A DNA stretch of 64,000 bases from CAVTWD01 sp963738325 (lineage in GTDB: Bacteria; Actinomycetota; Acidimicrobiia; Acidimicrobiales; Ilumatobacteraceae): contig CAVTWD010000002.1 of the NCBI GenBank assembly GCA_963738325.1, positions 1 through 64,000 on the forward strand, given 5' to 3'. The position numbers were made by a program, and so were the translations under genes. Shown piece by piece: positions 8,241-16,835 of this stretch. The notes under the pieces were generated by a model, which had not been told where the DNA came from, ran no database searches, and was given only the letters and a program-made list of their open reading frames with translations. Within the stretch, counting starts at the first letter, position 1, and the number at the start of each line of letters is the position of its first letter.

Positions 8241-8450
8241 TCAGGGTGACGGGACGTTGTTGGCGTTGGCCGCGATCTTCGAGGCGATCACCCCGCCTGC
8301 GGCGATGGCGGCGATCACCAGGATCACGATCAATGCCGTGGTGGCGGTGATCTCGCCCCGGTCGTCGTCGCGCGCGTCGTCGAGGCGTTGCCGCAGGGTG
8401 TCGGCGGCCTGCCACCAGGCGGTGAGCAGGTGGATCTGGAGGTCCAGCAT
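8241..8450 (-). CDS. small Flp-pilin-like membrane protein
   Basis: The predicted protein has 69 residues. The ATG at 8450 is chosen because AAAGGAG lies seven bases upstream; the longer frame to 8528 has no such signal. The N-terminal 35 residues form an amphipathic helix (LLTAWWQAADTLRQRLDDA). They are followed by DDRGEITATTALIVILVIA, a GE-type cleavage-like site before a single hydrophobic helix, as in Flp pilins. It sits between TadC and the TadE pair, the usual place for a pilin. The leader is longer than in classical Flp1, and no prepilin peptidase gene is seen in the window, so processing is unproven. Confidence 0.65.
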   Translation of the reverse strand: MLDLQIHLLTAWWQAADTLRQRLDDARDDDRGEITATTALIVILVIAAIAAGGVIASKIAANANNVPSP

Positions 8451-8531
8451 GGTCGGTGCTCCTTTCGGTGGGTCCGGTCGGCAGGGTCGGGTCGGGGTGG
8501 GCCGGGACACCCCGTGCGATCGGGCCACTGG

Positions 8532-9396
8532 TCATGGCGTGGACAGGGCGGCGAGGGCCGGGTAGCCGATGAGGACGAGGAAGCCGGCGAACATCAACAC
8601 GACCGGCAGGACCATGGTCTCGGAGCGGGCTTGGGCTTCGGTCTCGAGCTGGGCGAGGTCCTTGAGGCGGATGGCGGCGGCTTTGGCGGTGAGCGACTCG
8701 CGGACCTGGGCGCCTTCCCCGGCGAGGGTCATCGACGCTTCGAGCTCTTCCAGCTCGCCGACGCCCAGCCGGTTGCCGAGGTGGCCGAGGGCCCGCCACG
8801 GCGGTTCGCGGCGGGCCTGGGCGGCGGTCAGCGCGGCGCGCAGGTGGCGGAACGCCGGGCCGCGGCCGACCTCGGCGGCGTCGAACATCGCCGTCTCCAC
8901 CCCGGCGCCACCGGCCATCAGGATCGTGACCAGCTCCAGGTAGCCGGCCAGGGCGTGGCGGAAGTCGCGCCGGGCCCGCTGCGCGTCGGCGGCGAGGTCG
9001 ACCCGGGCGTAGCACCAGCCCGCCGCCGCACCCACCGGCACCGCCATCAGGGCGGCGGCCGGCGGCACCACGGTGAGGCTGCCGGTGGCGGCGAACACGA
9101 CCAGGGTGAGGCCGGGGGCGGCGCCGAGCAGGGTCCAGGTCAACCGGTGCTGCACCCACTGGGCGAGGTCTCGTTCGCACACCGCCAGGTCGGCGTCACG
9201 GGCCGCCGGACGGGCGGCCGGCGAGCCGCTCGACGGCGCGATCGCGTCGTGTCACCGGCGCGATGCGAGTGCGTGGCCGGTGCAGGTCGGCGACGACCTC
9301 GGCCAGCGGGACGGTGATGCCCACCATGCCGCGAATGACGAGCAGCAGCCCGGCGCCGGCGAGCGCGGCGGCGAAGGTGACGGTGAGCAGGTTCAC
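8532..9396 (-). CDS. tadC: TadC-like inner-membrane platform protein, frameshifted
   Basis: The GTG at 9396 overlaps the TadB stop. An N-terminal pair of hydrophobic segments (LLTVTFAAALAGAGLLLVI) is followed by a frame change near 9210. Then comes the type II secretion F domain: ERDLAQWVQHRL, two helices, LAGYLELVTILMAGGAGVET with its ELV...GAG motif, and the C-terminal VLPVVLMFAGFLVLIGYPAL helix. TadC with TadB forms the membrane platform on which the CpaF ATPase acts. The 865-base span is one base over a whole codon number, in agreement with a single insertion. Confidence 0.78.
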
Positions 9397-10251
9397 CGGT
9401 GCACCACCTCGTGGCGGTCGTCCTCGATGCCGGCCAGCAGCCGGGGTGTGGCGGCGGGCCGGCCGAGCAGGACCAGGCTCCACAAGCGCGCCGGCGAACA
9501 GGGCGCCGATGGCGACCAGCACCACCTGACCGGTGGCGGTGTCGTAGGGCGCCATGAACGTCGGGGAGAACACCAGCAGCGTCACCGCCAACCCGAAGGT
9601 GATGGCCACCAGCGCCCGCGACGACGCATACGTGCGGGCCCGGCCCGTCTCGACCCGGATCCGCATCGCCGCCTGCTCCCGCGCCGCCGTGGCGATCTGC
9701 GAGAGCAGCTCGGCGAGGCGGTGCGCTTGGCGGTCGGCGGCGATCACCAGCGCGGCGACGATCAGATCGCCGACCGGGTCGGCCACCTCGACGGCGAAGC
9801 GTCGCAACGCCACCGTCAACGGCTCGCGTTCGGCCCGCACCGTGAGCGCCTGGACCTCGGCGCGGATCGGGATAGGGGCGACCCGGGCGGTGACGGCGAT
9901 CGCCTCCCGCAGGCCGGCGTGCGCGGCGATCGTGTCGCGCAGCATCTCGGCCCACACCGCCAACGCCTCGCTGCGGGCGTTCAACCGGTCCCGGCGCCGC
10001 CGCGTCCCGACCAGCATCGGGGCCACCCCCGCAGCCGCGCCGGCAAGCACACCGGCGGCGGGCCAGCCCGTCACCACCCAACCAGCCACGGCGGCGCCGG
10101 CCACGAGAGCGGCGCGCCACCACAACTGCTCCCACGCCACCGCGGGCCGCGTCGAAGCGGGGCGGGTGGCGACACCGGTGGCACCGGCGAGGGTCAGCCA
10201 CACCCCGGCGGCGGCCAGGACGCCGACGATCGCTCCGACCAGCGGGCTCAC
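9393..10251 (-). CDS. tadB: TadB-like inner-membrane platform protein, frameshifted near its end
   Basis: The GTG at 10251 overlaps the CpaF stop as GTGA. Two N-terminal membrane segments, a cytoplasmic domain with EALAVWAEMLRDTIAAHAGL (the T2SSF signature region), SQIATAAREQAAMRIRVE, and two C-terminal helices (ALVAITFGLAVTLLVFSPTF; TGQVVLVAIGALFAG) match TadB. One extra base near 9485 throws the last 30 codons out of frame. The repaired end, LLAGIEDDRHEVVHR followed by TGA, overlaps the TadC start exactly as the other junctions do. It is the partner of TadC in pilus extrusion. Confidence 0.8.
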
Positions 10252-11561
10252 CGGAACCCGCCCCCCAGAACCGTGTCGTCGAACCCGGCCCGAGCCAACG
10301 TCTGGCGGTGGTGCTGTTCGAGCCGGTTCAGCGTCGCCACCTCACCGCTGGCCGGGTCGCGCACGGCCAAGGTGTTGGTGGTGCAGCGCCGCCCGTCGAA
10401 CCCGGCCACCTCCAACACCTCGGTGACGACCCGGCGCCCGTCGGGGAGCCGGTCGAGGTGGACCACGAAGTCGACCGCCTGGTGCAGCTGGTGGTGCGCC
10501 ACCTCGGGCGGGAGCCGGTCCTCGCCGGTCCCCAGGTACAGGGCGAGCTTGTCGAGGGCACCGAGCGCGGTGGCGGAGTGGACCGTCGTCAGCGACGACT
10601 GGCCGTGCGTCATCGCCTTCAACATCGGGACCGCACCGTCGGAGTCGCGGACCTCGCCGAACACCAGCCAGTCCGGCCGGTACCGCAAGGCGTGCTTGAC
10701 CTGCTGGCCCGGGGTGATCGCGCCCTCACCCTCGTTGTTGGCCAGCCGGGCCTCCCACGACTCCACGTTCGGGTGCGTGAGCGGGTCGAAGAAGTCCAAC
10801 TCGGCGGTGTCCTCGATGATCACCACCCGCACCAGCGCACCCAGCTCCGCGAGGCAGGCCCGCACCAAGGTCGACTTGCCCGATCCGGTCGGCCCGGAGA
10901 ACACCAGACGGATCTCGCTGGAGCGCATGCATGCCGCCAGCAGCTCCCTGACCGCCATGGGCAGGGTGCCCAAGCCGACGAGGTCGCCCAAGGTGACCTT
11001 GCCGAGGGTGTTGCGGCGCAGGGCGAACGACACGTGCTGGGACACGTCTCGCGTCGCCGCGAGGCGGAGACCGTCGCCGAGGCGCATCACCAGCAGTGGG
11101 ACCTGACCGTTGAACTGTCGCTCGGTCCGCCCCGCGGTGCGGGCCAGATGCGCCAGCCACGATTCCATCTCCGCCTCGGTCGCCCACAGCCGCTCGTCGA
11201 GTGGTTCGACCGACCCGTCGGACCGGTAGACGAACACCAGGTCGAACCGGGACGCCACCACCTCCTCCACCGACTCATCGGCCAGCAGCAACTCGACGGG
11301 TCCCAGGCCGACGGACAGGGCCAGCACCCGCTCGACCAGGTTCGGTTCGTCATCCGTCGTCAGCCGTGGCGTCCCGGCCGACAGGCGTTCGGTGTCGATG
11401 CGCTGCAACTCCTGGCGCAGCACCTTGTCGGCCAACGCCTCCTGGCCGCCCCGACCCAACCGGGCGCGGCCCGACTGCAACCGGGCCGTGGCGTCGGCAA
11501 CCAGCGCGTTCTGGACCGACCGGGTCAGCTCGACGAGCAGCACCGGGTCCTGCCGGTTCAC
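10248..11561 (-). CDS. cpaF: CpaF/TadA-type secretion ATPase
   Basis: The predicted protein has 437 residues from the GTG at 11561; a longer frame upstream belongs to the preceding gene's territory. The N-terminal domain includes GLGPVELLLADESVEEV, typical of CpaF. The catalytic domain has a perfect Walker A (GPTGSGKST, about residues 223-231), an Asp box (VVIIEDTAELDF), Walker B around RPDWLVFGEVRD and the His box LTTVHSATALGAL. It powers assembly of the Flp pilus on the cytoplasmic face of the TadBC platform. It is intact and frameshift-free, unlike its neighbours, which supports a functional locus. Confidence 0.93.
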   Translation of the reverse strand: MNRQDPVLLVELTRSVQNALVADATARLQSGRARLGRGGQEALADKVLRQELQRIDTERLSAGTPRLTTDDEPNLVERVLALSVGLGPVELLLADESVEEVVASRFDLVFVYRSDGSVEPLDERLWATEAEMESWLAHLARTAGRTERQFNGQVPLLVMRLGDGLRLAATRDVSQHVSFALRRNTLGKVTLGDLVGLGTLPMAVRELLAACMRSSEIRLVFSGPTGSGKSTLVRACLAELGALVRVVIIEDTAELDFFDPLTHPNVESWEARLANNEGEGAITPGQQVKHALRYRPDWLVFGEVRDSDGAVPMLKAMTHGQSSLTTVHSATALGALDKLALYLGTGEDRLPPEVAHHQLHQAVDFVVHLDRLPDGRRVVTEVLEVAGFDGRRCTTNTLAVRDPASGEVATLNRLEQHHRQTLARAGFDDTVLGGGFR

Positions 11562-12336
11562 GACGAGGCCTCGGCTGGTCGCGCGGTGACCGTTCGCACC
11601 CGGGTCCGGCTCCGCCGGATCGGCGTGCCGCGCGGCCGGCCAGCTCTGCCGCCACGTCCAACGCTGTCCGCCACAGCCACGAGCGACGGGCCCGTCCCGG
11701 CGACAGCACTGCGCCGGCCACGGCCGGAAGATCGTCTGCTGCGTCGACGCGCCACACCACGGGGGTGCCGAAGAAGTCGCCCAACTCGCTCGTCGTGTAC
11801 GGGGCCTTGCCGACCACCAGCACGCCGACATCGGGGCAGCGGGCCCGCAGTGCGGCGACACGGGCCGGCACCTGGACCAGATCCTCCTGGCCCGACCGGG
11901 ACACCACCAGTGTCAACCGGGAGCGCTGCACAAGCGGCACCGTCACCGATCCGCCGTGGACACGCCCGGCGTCGACCATCCACAGCCGGCCGTCCGCTGC
12001 GAGGCGGTCCGCCACAACCGCCGCGGTGCCGGCCCACACCGAGCGGGCCTGCTCGCCCGACTCCGGGCCGGGCACCAGCCACAGGCCCCCGCCGGCCGGG
12101 CGGCCGTGCTCCTCGACCGGCACCGCCAGACCTTCGCTGCGGCGCAAGGCGGCGATCAGCGACACCACTCCCGGATCGACGCCCAGCCCGTAGCGGGCGC
12201 CGAGCACACCGCCGTCGAGGTCCGCTTCGACTACCACCCGCTCCTCATCGACCGCAGCCGGCCACGCCGCGGCGACCAGCAGCGCCCACGACGTCACACC
12301 GGGCGAGCCACGCACCGACGCCCACGTCACGATCAT
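11558..12336 (-). CDS. cpaE: CpaE-like SIMIBI-class protein with degenerate P-loop, frameshifted end
   Basis: The ATG at 12336 overlaps the CpaB stop as ATGA. The N-terminus MIVTWASVRGSPGVTSWALL lies where MinD/ParA-type CpaE proteins have their deviant Walker A, but no GK(S/T) is present. VVVEADLDGG corresponds to the Asp-containing A' strand and VDAGRVHGGS to the switch region. SRLTLVVSRSGQEDLVQ and VGVLVVGKAPYT complete the fold. Continuing the frame would overrun the CpaF gene by 200 bases to 11350. One base restored near 11640 instead gives a stop that overlaps the CpaF GTG, matching every other junction. It probably positions the pilus machine; ATP hydrolysis is doubtful. Confidence 0.7.
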
Positions 12337-13034
12337 CCCGACGCCCCCACCAGCGACAACCGCAACAGCCCGTCTGCGGCGGCCTGTGCGACCGCCGTCT
12401 GCGATCCCTCCGGGATCAGCAACGACACCCACGAAGCCGCCGACCCGCCGCCCGTTGGCGGCGGCTCTACGGACCACACCGTCCCCGTCGTCAGCACCGT
12501 CGCCTCCGCTGTGGCACCGGCACCGCCGTTGGACTTCACGACCCCGAGCACGTTCACCCGATCGCCTGCCGCCAACCCGGCGGTCGGGGCCGCGCCCGCC
12601 GCCAGGGCCGCGCCGATCACCACCTGCCCTCCGGGGATCACCTGCGCGCGGTCGGCGAACAGGTCGGTGTTCAGGATCGTGCCGGCCGGGATCGGACCTC
12701 TGGCGGCCTGACCGAGGATGAGGCTCTGCTCATCGGGCTGGATCGCTCGCACGTCTCCTGAGCGACCCAGCTCAACGACTCGGACGTCGGTTGCGCCGAT
12801 CACCTCGCCCGGCGAGACGTCGCGGGCAGCCACAACCACCCGCATCGTGTCCGACGTCGCGGCGAACACCCACGCTCCGATCAGCGCCGCCAGCGCGACC
12901 AGAACGACGCCGGCCACCACCCACGACGGCCGGCGGTGCTTCGGCGAGGCCAGCGACACCGGTGACGGCGCCGCCCCGTTGTTCGATGCCGCCGGCGTCG
13001 GCGATGTGTTCTCCCGGACCAGCGTTCGTGCCAT
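12333..13034 (-). CDS. cpaB: CpaB/RcpC-like SAF-domain pilus protein
   Basis: The predicted protein has 233 residues. The ATG at 13034 is chosen because its A overlaps the upstream stop (TGATG) and GGGAGG lies seven bases upstream; a TTG six bases earlier is less likely. One N-terminal membrane helix (VVAGVVLVALAALIGAWVF) is followed by a SAF domain (VVVAARDVSPGEVIGATDV) and the CpaB-type continuation (PIPAGTILNTDLF; LAAGDRVNVLGVV). In diderm tad systems CpaB works with the secretin. In a monoderm-like actinomycete without a secretin it may act as a wall-spanning periplasmic component. Confidence 0.82.
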   Translation of the reverse strand: MARTLVRENTSPTPAASNNGAAPSPVSLASPKHRRPSWVVAGVVLVALAALIGAWVFAATSDTMRVVVAARDVSPGEVIGATDVRVVELGRSGDVRAIQPDEQSLILGQAARGPIPAGTILNTDLFADRAQVIPGGQVVIGAALAAGAAPTAGLAAGDRVNVLGVVKSNGGAGATAEATVLTTGTVWSVEPPPTGGGSAASWVSLLIPEGSQTAVAQAAADGLLRLSLVGASG

Positions 13035-13894
13035 CAGCAACCTCCCTGCTCAGGGCGAGACCCGGTGCACGTCACCAGGCCCTTCACTTCGGCCACTGCC
13101 AGCAGCGCCGACGCCGACGTCGTGTACGGCTCGAGCGCGCCGCCCGCGCCCGTCGATGACGTCCATGAGATCGACCACGCGATCTCCATCGACGTCTGGA
13201 AGTGGTAGCCGTCGAACGGCGACGTCGACGACGCGTTCACGTACGTGTACGAACAGGCTCCGGGCGCCTCCGCGACATAGGGCGCGACCGGGCCGTCGCC
13301 GACGCATGACACCGGCCCCGGCCCGGACGGATCGCCCGGATGGAACGTCAACGACTCCGGGCGGGCCGTCACCGTCGCCCACACCGGACCGATCGACGCC
13401 GTCACCGACACCGGGCGCCAAGAGTCGGCGCCAGCCCGGAAGTCCAGCGGCGTCCGCACGTACGCCCAACCGAAGTCCGGATCGAGCAGCTCGAACACCG
13501 GCACCGGCTTCGGCAACCGCTGCTCACGCAGCTGCTCCAGCAGCCCTGGCAGCAGATCCTGCGGTGTCGTCTCAGCGATCTGGACGAACGTCATGCCGCT
13601 CGGGCACGTCCGCCGCCACAGGTGATAGGTGATTCCATTCGTCGTGTAGGGCCAGGTCGCGTATCCCATGTTGGGAACCCCGATCGAGCCATCGACCATC
13701 TCCCACGAGCAGTCGCTCTCGCCAGCGCCGCCACTTCCAGAGCCTTCCGAGCGGTACCTGACGGCGGCGGTGATCACGTCGTCAGAACGCCCTCCGCTCC
13801 CCTGTTCGGAGCCGTCACCTGGCGCGGCGGCCACCGGCGCCGCATGAATGAGGACGGCGGCTGCAACAAGAAGGGAGGTCAGCCACCGGGACAT
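13034..13894 (-). CDS. secreted protein of unknown function in the tad operon
   Basis: The predicted protein has 286 residues from the ATG at 13894. It begins with a clear signal peptide (MSRWLTSLLVAAAVLIHAAP, cleavage after AAA). The mature region is rich in Trp, Tyr and Gly with several Cys pairs (ESDCSWEMV, WRRTCPSG, VSCVGD, ACSYTYV). That suggests a disulphide-stabilised, beta-rich extracellular protein, perhaps at the pilus tip or wall. I do not recognise a named domain. Its start overlaps the lipoprotein stop by 16 bases and its stop overlaps the CpaB start, so it is translationally coupled within the operon. Confidence 0.7.
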   Translation of the reverse strand: MSRWLTSLLVAAAVLIHAAPVAAAPGDGSEQGSGGRSDDVITAAVRYRSEGSGSGGAGESDCSWEMVDGSIGVPNMGYATWPYTTNGITYHLWRRTCPSGMTFVQIAETTPQDLLPGLLEQLREQRLPKPVPVFELLDPDFGWAYVRTPLDFRAGADSWRPVSVTASIGPVWATVTARPESLTFHPGDPSGPGPVSCVGDGPVAPYVAEAPGACSYTYVNASSTSPFDGYHFQTSMEIAWSISWTSSTGAGGALEPYTTSASALLAVAEVKGLVTCTGSRPEQGGC

Positions 13895-14523
13895 ACGTCT
13901 CTCGATTCGGTGGGACCCACGGCTGGCGCGTCGTACGCACGCCACTTGCCGTCAGGGTCGAGTCGCATGTCCCACGACGCGCGACCGGACGTGAACGAGT
14001 CGTCGACAATCACGTCAGCGCCACCTGGGCCGGCGCCCGGATGGACCAGATCGCTGCCATCGGCGATGCACACCAGCGCGGCCGCCTGAGTGCCACTCGG
14101 CGCGAGAGTGACTTCCTCGATCACGTAGCGGAACTGGTCACGGTTGCGAACCGTGTAGCCCGCCGCGTTCCACTCGTTGATCCGCGCCACGTTCCGCGCC
14201 AGCAGGTCCCCGGCACGCGCCACCGACAGCGTCGACGGGTCACACGACGGCATTGAAACGAGGCAGGCCGAGTACGTCGTCTGCGCCAGGTCGATGGCGG
14301 CGCGAATGGCAGCCTCCGTTTGAGCAGCCGGATCGACGGTGGTCGACGTCGAGGTCGACGAGGTAGTCGCTGCGGTGGTCGTCGTCCGTGCGACGCTCGT
14401 GGTCGATGTGGGAACCGACGTCGTCGGCGCGGTTGAGGACGTCGAAGTGGCGTCAGACTCGGATCCGGAACTGCACGCGACAGCGAAGCAGGTGAGCGAG
14501 AGTGCGGCCACCGCGCATCGCAC
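13879..14523 (-). CDS. putative lipoprotein, first gene of the tad operon
   Basis: An N-terminal hydrophobic stretch ends in a lipobox (CFAVAC), followed by a long Thr/Ser linker (SSTAPTTSVPTSTTSVARTT) and a globular C-terminal domain (AAIRAAIDLAQTTYSACLVS; FRYVIEEVTLAPSG; ALVCIADGSDL) of no recognised family. The open frame extends to 14637, but its upstream 38 codons lie in the end of the IS3 element. The GTG at 14523 is the first start outside it. The insertion has therefore removed or replaced the native upstream region, and expression of the operon may depend on a promoter supplied elsewhere. Confidence 0.65.
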   Translation of the reverse strand: MRCAVAALSLTCFAVACSSGSESDATSTSSTAPTTSVPTSTTSVARTTTTAATTSSTSTSTTVDPAAQTEAAIRAAIDLAQTTYSACLVSMPSCDPSTLSVARAGDLLARNVARINEWNAAGYTVRNRDQFRYVIEEVTLAPSGTQAAALVCIADGSDLVHPGAGPGGADVIVDDSFTSGRASWDMRLDPDGKWRAYDAPAVGPTESRDVCPGG

Positions 14524-14547
14524 GCGGCGGCTTACCCCATCCCTGTC

Positions 14548-14570
14548 TGTCAGGCTGACGTGAGACACCT
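14548..14570 (+). repeat. left terminal inverted repeat of the IS3 element
   Basis: TGTCAGGCTGACGTGAGACA pairs imperfectly with the right end; both share TGTCA at the tip and GTGAGACA internally, with a one-base length difference between the blocks. Confidence 0.7.
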
Positions 14571-14618
14571 GCGGTAGCCGACCATCCCTGCAGGGCGAGT
14601 CTGGAAGACGTAGACCCG

Positions 14619-15050
14619 ATGACCATGACGACTGCATCTCTGCTTGCGCGCGCCCATGATGGCGTGGTGGACGAGCCCGACCCGGCTGCCCGGCCTCGGC
14701 GGCGATCGTTCACCGCCGAGTACAAGGCCGAGATCCTCGACGAGTACGACGCGTTGCCGGTCGGCTCGAGCGAGCGCGGGGCGTTGCTGCGCCGCGAGGC
14801 CCTCTACAGCTCGCATCTGGCGGAGTGGCGCAAGGCTCGCGATGCCGGCGCCCAGCAGGGGCTGGCGCCGAAGGCGAAGCCGCGTCGTTCCCCTGAGCAG
14901 GTCGAGCTGGAGCGGCTGCGCCGCCGCAACGAACGGTTGGAGACGGAGCTGACCAAGACGAGATCGGCGCTCGATGTCATGGGAAAACTGCACGCGCTCT
15001 TGGAAGGGCTCTCCGAGAGCGCGGACACCGATCCGAAGTCGACGCGATGA
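14619..15050 (+). CDS. IS3-family transposase OrfA
   Basis: The predicted protein has 143 residues. The N-terminal HTH region (RRSFTAEYKAEILDEYDAL, GALLRREALYSSHLAEWR) is the IS3 OrfA DNA-binding domain. It is followed by a leucine-zipper-like coiled coil (QVELERLRRRNERLETELTK) that mediates multimerisation. OrfA binds the terminal repeats and works with OrfB. The stop overlaps the OrfB start as ATGA, so this element appears to use translational coupling rather than the programmed -1 shift typical of many IS3 members. Confidence 0.9.
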   Translation: MTMTTASLLARAHDGVVDEPDPAARPRRRSFTAEYKAEILDEYDALPVGSSERGALLRREALYSSHLAEWRKARDAGAQQGLAPKAKPRRSPEQVELERLRRRNERLETELTKTRSALDVMGKLHALLEGLSESADTDPKSTR

Positions 15051-16057
15051 TCGAGGCGCACTTCGGTGAGCTCGAAGCGATGACATCGACCAGCGCCGCC
15101 TGCGACCTGCTCGGCGTCTCGCGGGCGACGCGCTATCGGCGGCAGCGACCGCCAGTGGCGGGTCCGCCGGCACCCCGGCCGGCCCCACCGAACAAGCTCA
15201 CCGAGCAGGAGCGCCAGCGGGTGCTGACGGTGCTGCGCTCGGCGGAGTACTGCGACCTGGCCCCGGCCCAGGTGTGGGCCCGGCTGCTCGATGACGGCAT
15301 CTACCTGTGCTCGATCTCCACCATGTACCGGCTGCTCGCGGTCGCCGGCGAGAACCACGAACGGCGACGGCAGCGCACCCACCCGGCGACCAAGAAGCCC
15401 GAGCTCATCGCCCGTCGACCGAACGAGGTCTGGTCGTGGGATATCACGAAGCTGCAGGGCCCGCAGCGGGGCGTCTACTACGAGCTGTTCGTGGTCATCG
15501 ACATCTTCTCCCGCTACGTCGTCGGCTGGATGGTGTCGCCGGCCGAGACCGGAGAGCTCGCCGAAGCCTTCATCGCCGACACCCTGCAGCGACACGGCAT
15601 CGGCCGCGGCCAGCTCTCCTTGCACGCCGACCGGGGCACCTCGATGACATCGAAGCCCGTCGCCCAGCTGCTCGTCGATCTCGGTGTCGCCCGCAGCCAC
15701 AGCCGGCCGCATGTGAGCAACGACAACCCGTACTCGGAGGCGAACTTCAAGACCCTCAAGTACTGCCCGGCCTTCCCTGGCCGGTTCGGCTCGATCGAAG
15801 ACGCCCGGGCGTTCTGCGCCGCGTTCTTCGATCACTACAACCACGTCCACCGCCACGCCGGCATCGGGCTGCACACCCCGGCGTCGGTCCACTACGGCAC
15901 CGCCGACGAGATCCGCGCCCAGCGGGCCGTCACTCTCGACGCCGCCTACGCCGCCAACCCGGCACGGTTCGGGCACCGCCCGCCCCAGCCGCCGAAGCTG
16001 CCCACCATCGCCTGGATCAACGAACCCAGCCCCGAAGCACTCATCACATCCGCATGA
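15047..16057 (+). CDS. IS3-family transposase OrfB (DDE integrase core)
   Basis: The predicted protein has 336 residues. An N-terminal HTH_21 region (ACDLLGVSRATRYRRQ; LTEQERQRVL; APAQVWARLLDDG) is followed by the rve integrase core. The DDE residues are D132 (SWDITKL), D195 (HADRGTSM) and E231 (NPYSEANFKTLKY), with 35 residues between the second Asp and the Glu as in the family. The C-terminal NHVHRHAGIGLHTPASVHYG is the usual IS3 tail. All catalytic residues are intact. It catalyses circle-forming copy-paste transposition. Confidence 0.95.
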   Translation: MIEAHFGELEAMTSTSAACDLLGVSRATRYRRQRPPVAGPPAPRPAPPNKLTEQERQRVLTVLRSAEYCDLAPAQVWARLLDDGIYLCSISTMYRLLAVAGENHERRRQRTHPATKKPELIARRPNEVWSWDITKLQGPQRGVYYELFVVIDIFSRYVVGWMVSPAETGELAEAFIADTLQRHGIGRGQLSLHADRGTSMTSKPVAQLLVDLGVARSHSRPHVSNDNPYSEANFKTLKYCPAFPGRFGSIEDARAFCAAFFDHYNHVHRHAGIGLHTPASVHYGTADEIRAQRAVTLDAAYAANPARFGHRPPQPPKLPTIAWINEPSPEALITSA

Positions 16058-16058
16058 C

Positions 16059-16081
16059 AAGTTGTCTCACCGGGCTTGACA
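16059..16081 (-). repeat. right terminal inverted repeat of the IS3 element
   Basis: Read on the minus strand it is TGTCAAGCCCGGTGAGACA, matching the left repeat tip and its GTGAGACA block. It begins two bases after the orfB stop codon. Confidence 0.7.
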
Positions 16082-16556
16082 GGTTCCGCATCGCGCTCGC
16101 CTCGCATGACCCGGACCTCGGCATAGAACCTCCGAACGGTCCGCCCGCTGGACGTCAGGCTATGACGGCGAGATCGGCTGGGCGCGGATCCCAACGGCGG
16201 TGATCGCATCGAACCTCCCATCGACACGTCGGTCGAGCGCGCAGTACGCGCCGCAACTGTGGATGGGAGGGACTGACTGGCCGTGGGAGCCCCTCGAGCC
16301 CGATGCAGGCGGCCGACACAAACCGTACTCCTTCGCCACGCGGTTGTGAACAGTGACTCAGTCGGAGCTGCAAGGCACGCCACGACGCGCCGGTGGCGAG
16401 TGCCAAGGGCCCGGCGCTTCCGGGATGCGCAGCCTCACGGCATGAGACGTTCGCCAACGCACATTTCGCGCCGCTGCGAGAAGGAAGATTCTCCCGAGCA
16501 CGGCCAAGGATGACCGTTGGGTACCGACGACAACCAACGGCCACGACCGGAGGAGC
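16082..16556. other. stretch without a supportable gene
   Basis: This lies between the IS3 element and the excisionase gene. Open frames on the minus strand have arginine- and cysteine-rich products with no domain, and AT-richer patches occur (for example around 16470-16500). It may contain the promoter for the excisionase/integrase pair. The GGAGGAG sequence at its right end is the excisionase ribosome binding site. Confidence 0.4.
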
Positions 16557-16781
16557 ATGACGATGCCCAGAACCCGTGAAGCGACGGCCGATCGGCCTCG
16601 CACCGAGCGACTCCTCACGAAGGCCGAGGCGGCGGAGGCCCTCAACGTCACCCTGCGGTTCGTCAACCGATGCGTGGTCGAGCGGCGCATTCGCTTCGTG
16701 CGCGTCGGGCGGCACATCCGCGTGCCGGCGAGCGCCCTCGACGAGTTCATCGCCGAGCAGACCGTGCCTCCCGTTCGCTGA
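16557..16781 (+). CDS. excisionase-like helix-turn-helix protein
   Basis: The predicted protein has 74 residues. KAEAAEALNVTLRFVNRCV is the MerR-like winged-helix recognition motif of excisionases (HTH_17), followed by IRFVRVGRHIRVPASALDEF, the wing that ends in the usual DEF signature. GGAGGAG lies directly upstream; it is three bases from the first ATG and nine from a second ATG at 16563, so the shorter form is the likelier product. It lies 54 bases before the integrase. In actinomycete integrative elements such a protein binds next to the integrase site and directs excision. Confidence 0.88.
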   Translation: MTMPRTREATADRPRTERLLTKAEAAEALNVTLRFVNRCVVERRIRFVRVGRHIRVPASALDEFIAEQTVPPVR

Positions 16782-16835
16782 TCAAGAACGTCGTGGCCTT
16801 CCGCTCACTGACCGGCCAGGGGCAGACTGCGATTC

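Larger units (their letters stand above)
14548..16081 (+). mobile_element. IS3-family insertion sequence
   Basis: The element is about 1.53 kb with imperfect terminal inverted repeats that begin TGTCA and share the block GTGAGACA (left 14548-14570, right 16059-16081). It carries overlapping orfA and orfB, the latter with an intact DDE triad. The three bases outside each end (gtc and ggt) do not match, so no target duplication is visible. Either an end was mis-set by a few bases or the flanks were rearranged. The left end lies 25 bases from the lipoprotein start. The copy looks complete and potentially active. Confidence 0.85.

Noticed and set aside
7342..9180. 612-codon minus-strand frame suggesting a single large protein
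   Set aside because: It is a chain of wrong-frame segments linking the end of TadC, the pilin and two TadE genes; real domains change frame at each gene junction.
14619..15060. Programmed -1 frameshift between IS3 OrfA and OrfB
   Set aside because: No slippery A run is present at the junction and OrfB has its own ATG in an ATGA overlap.
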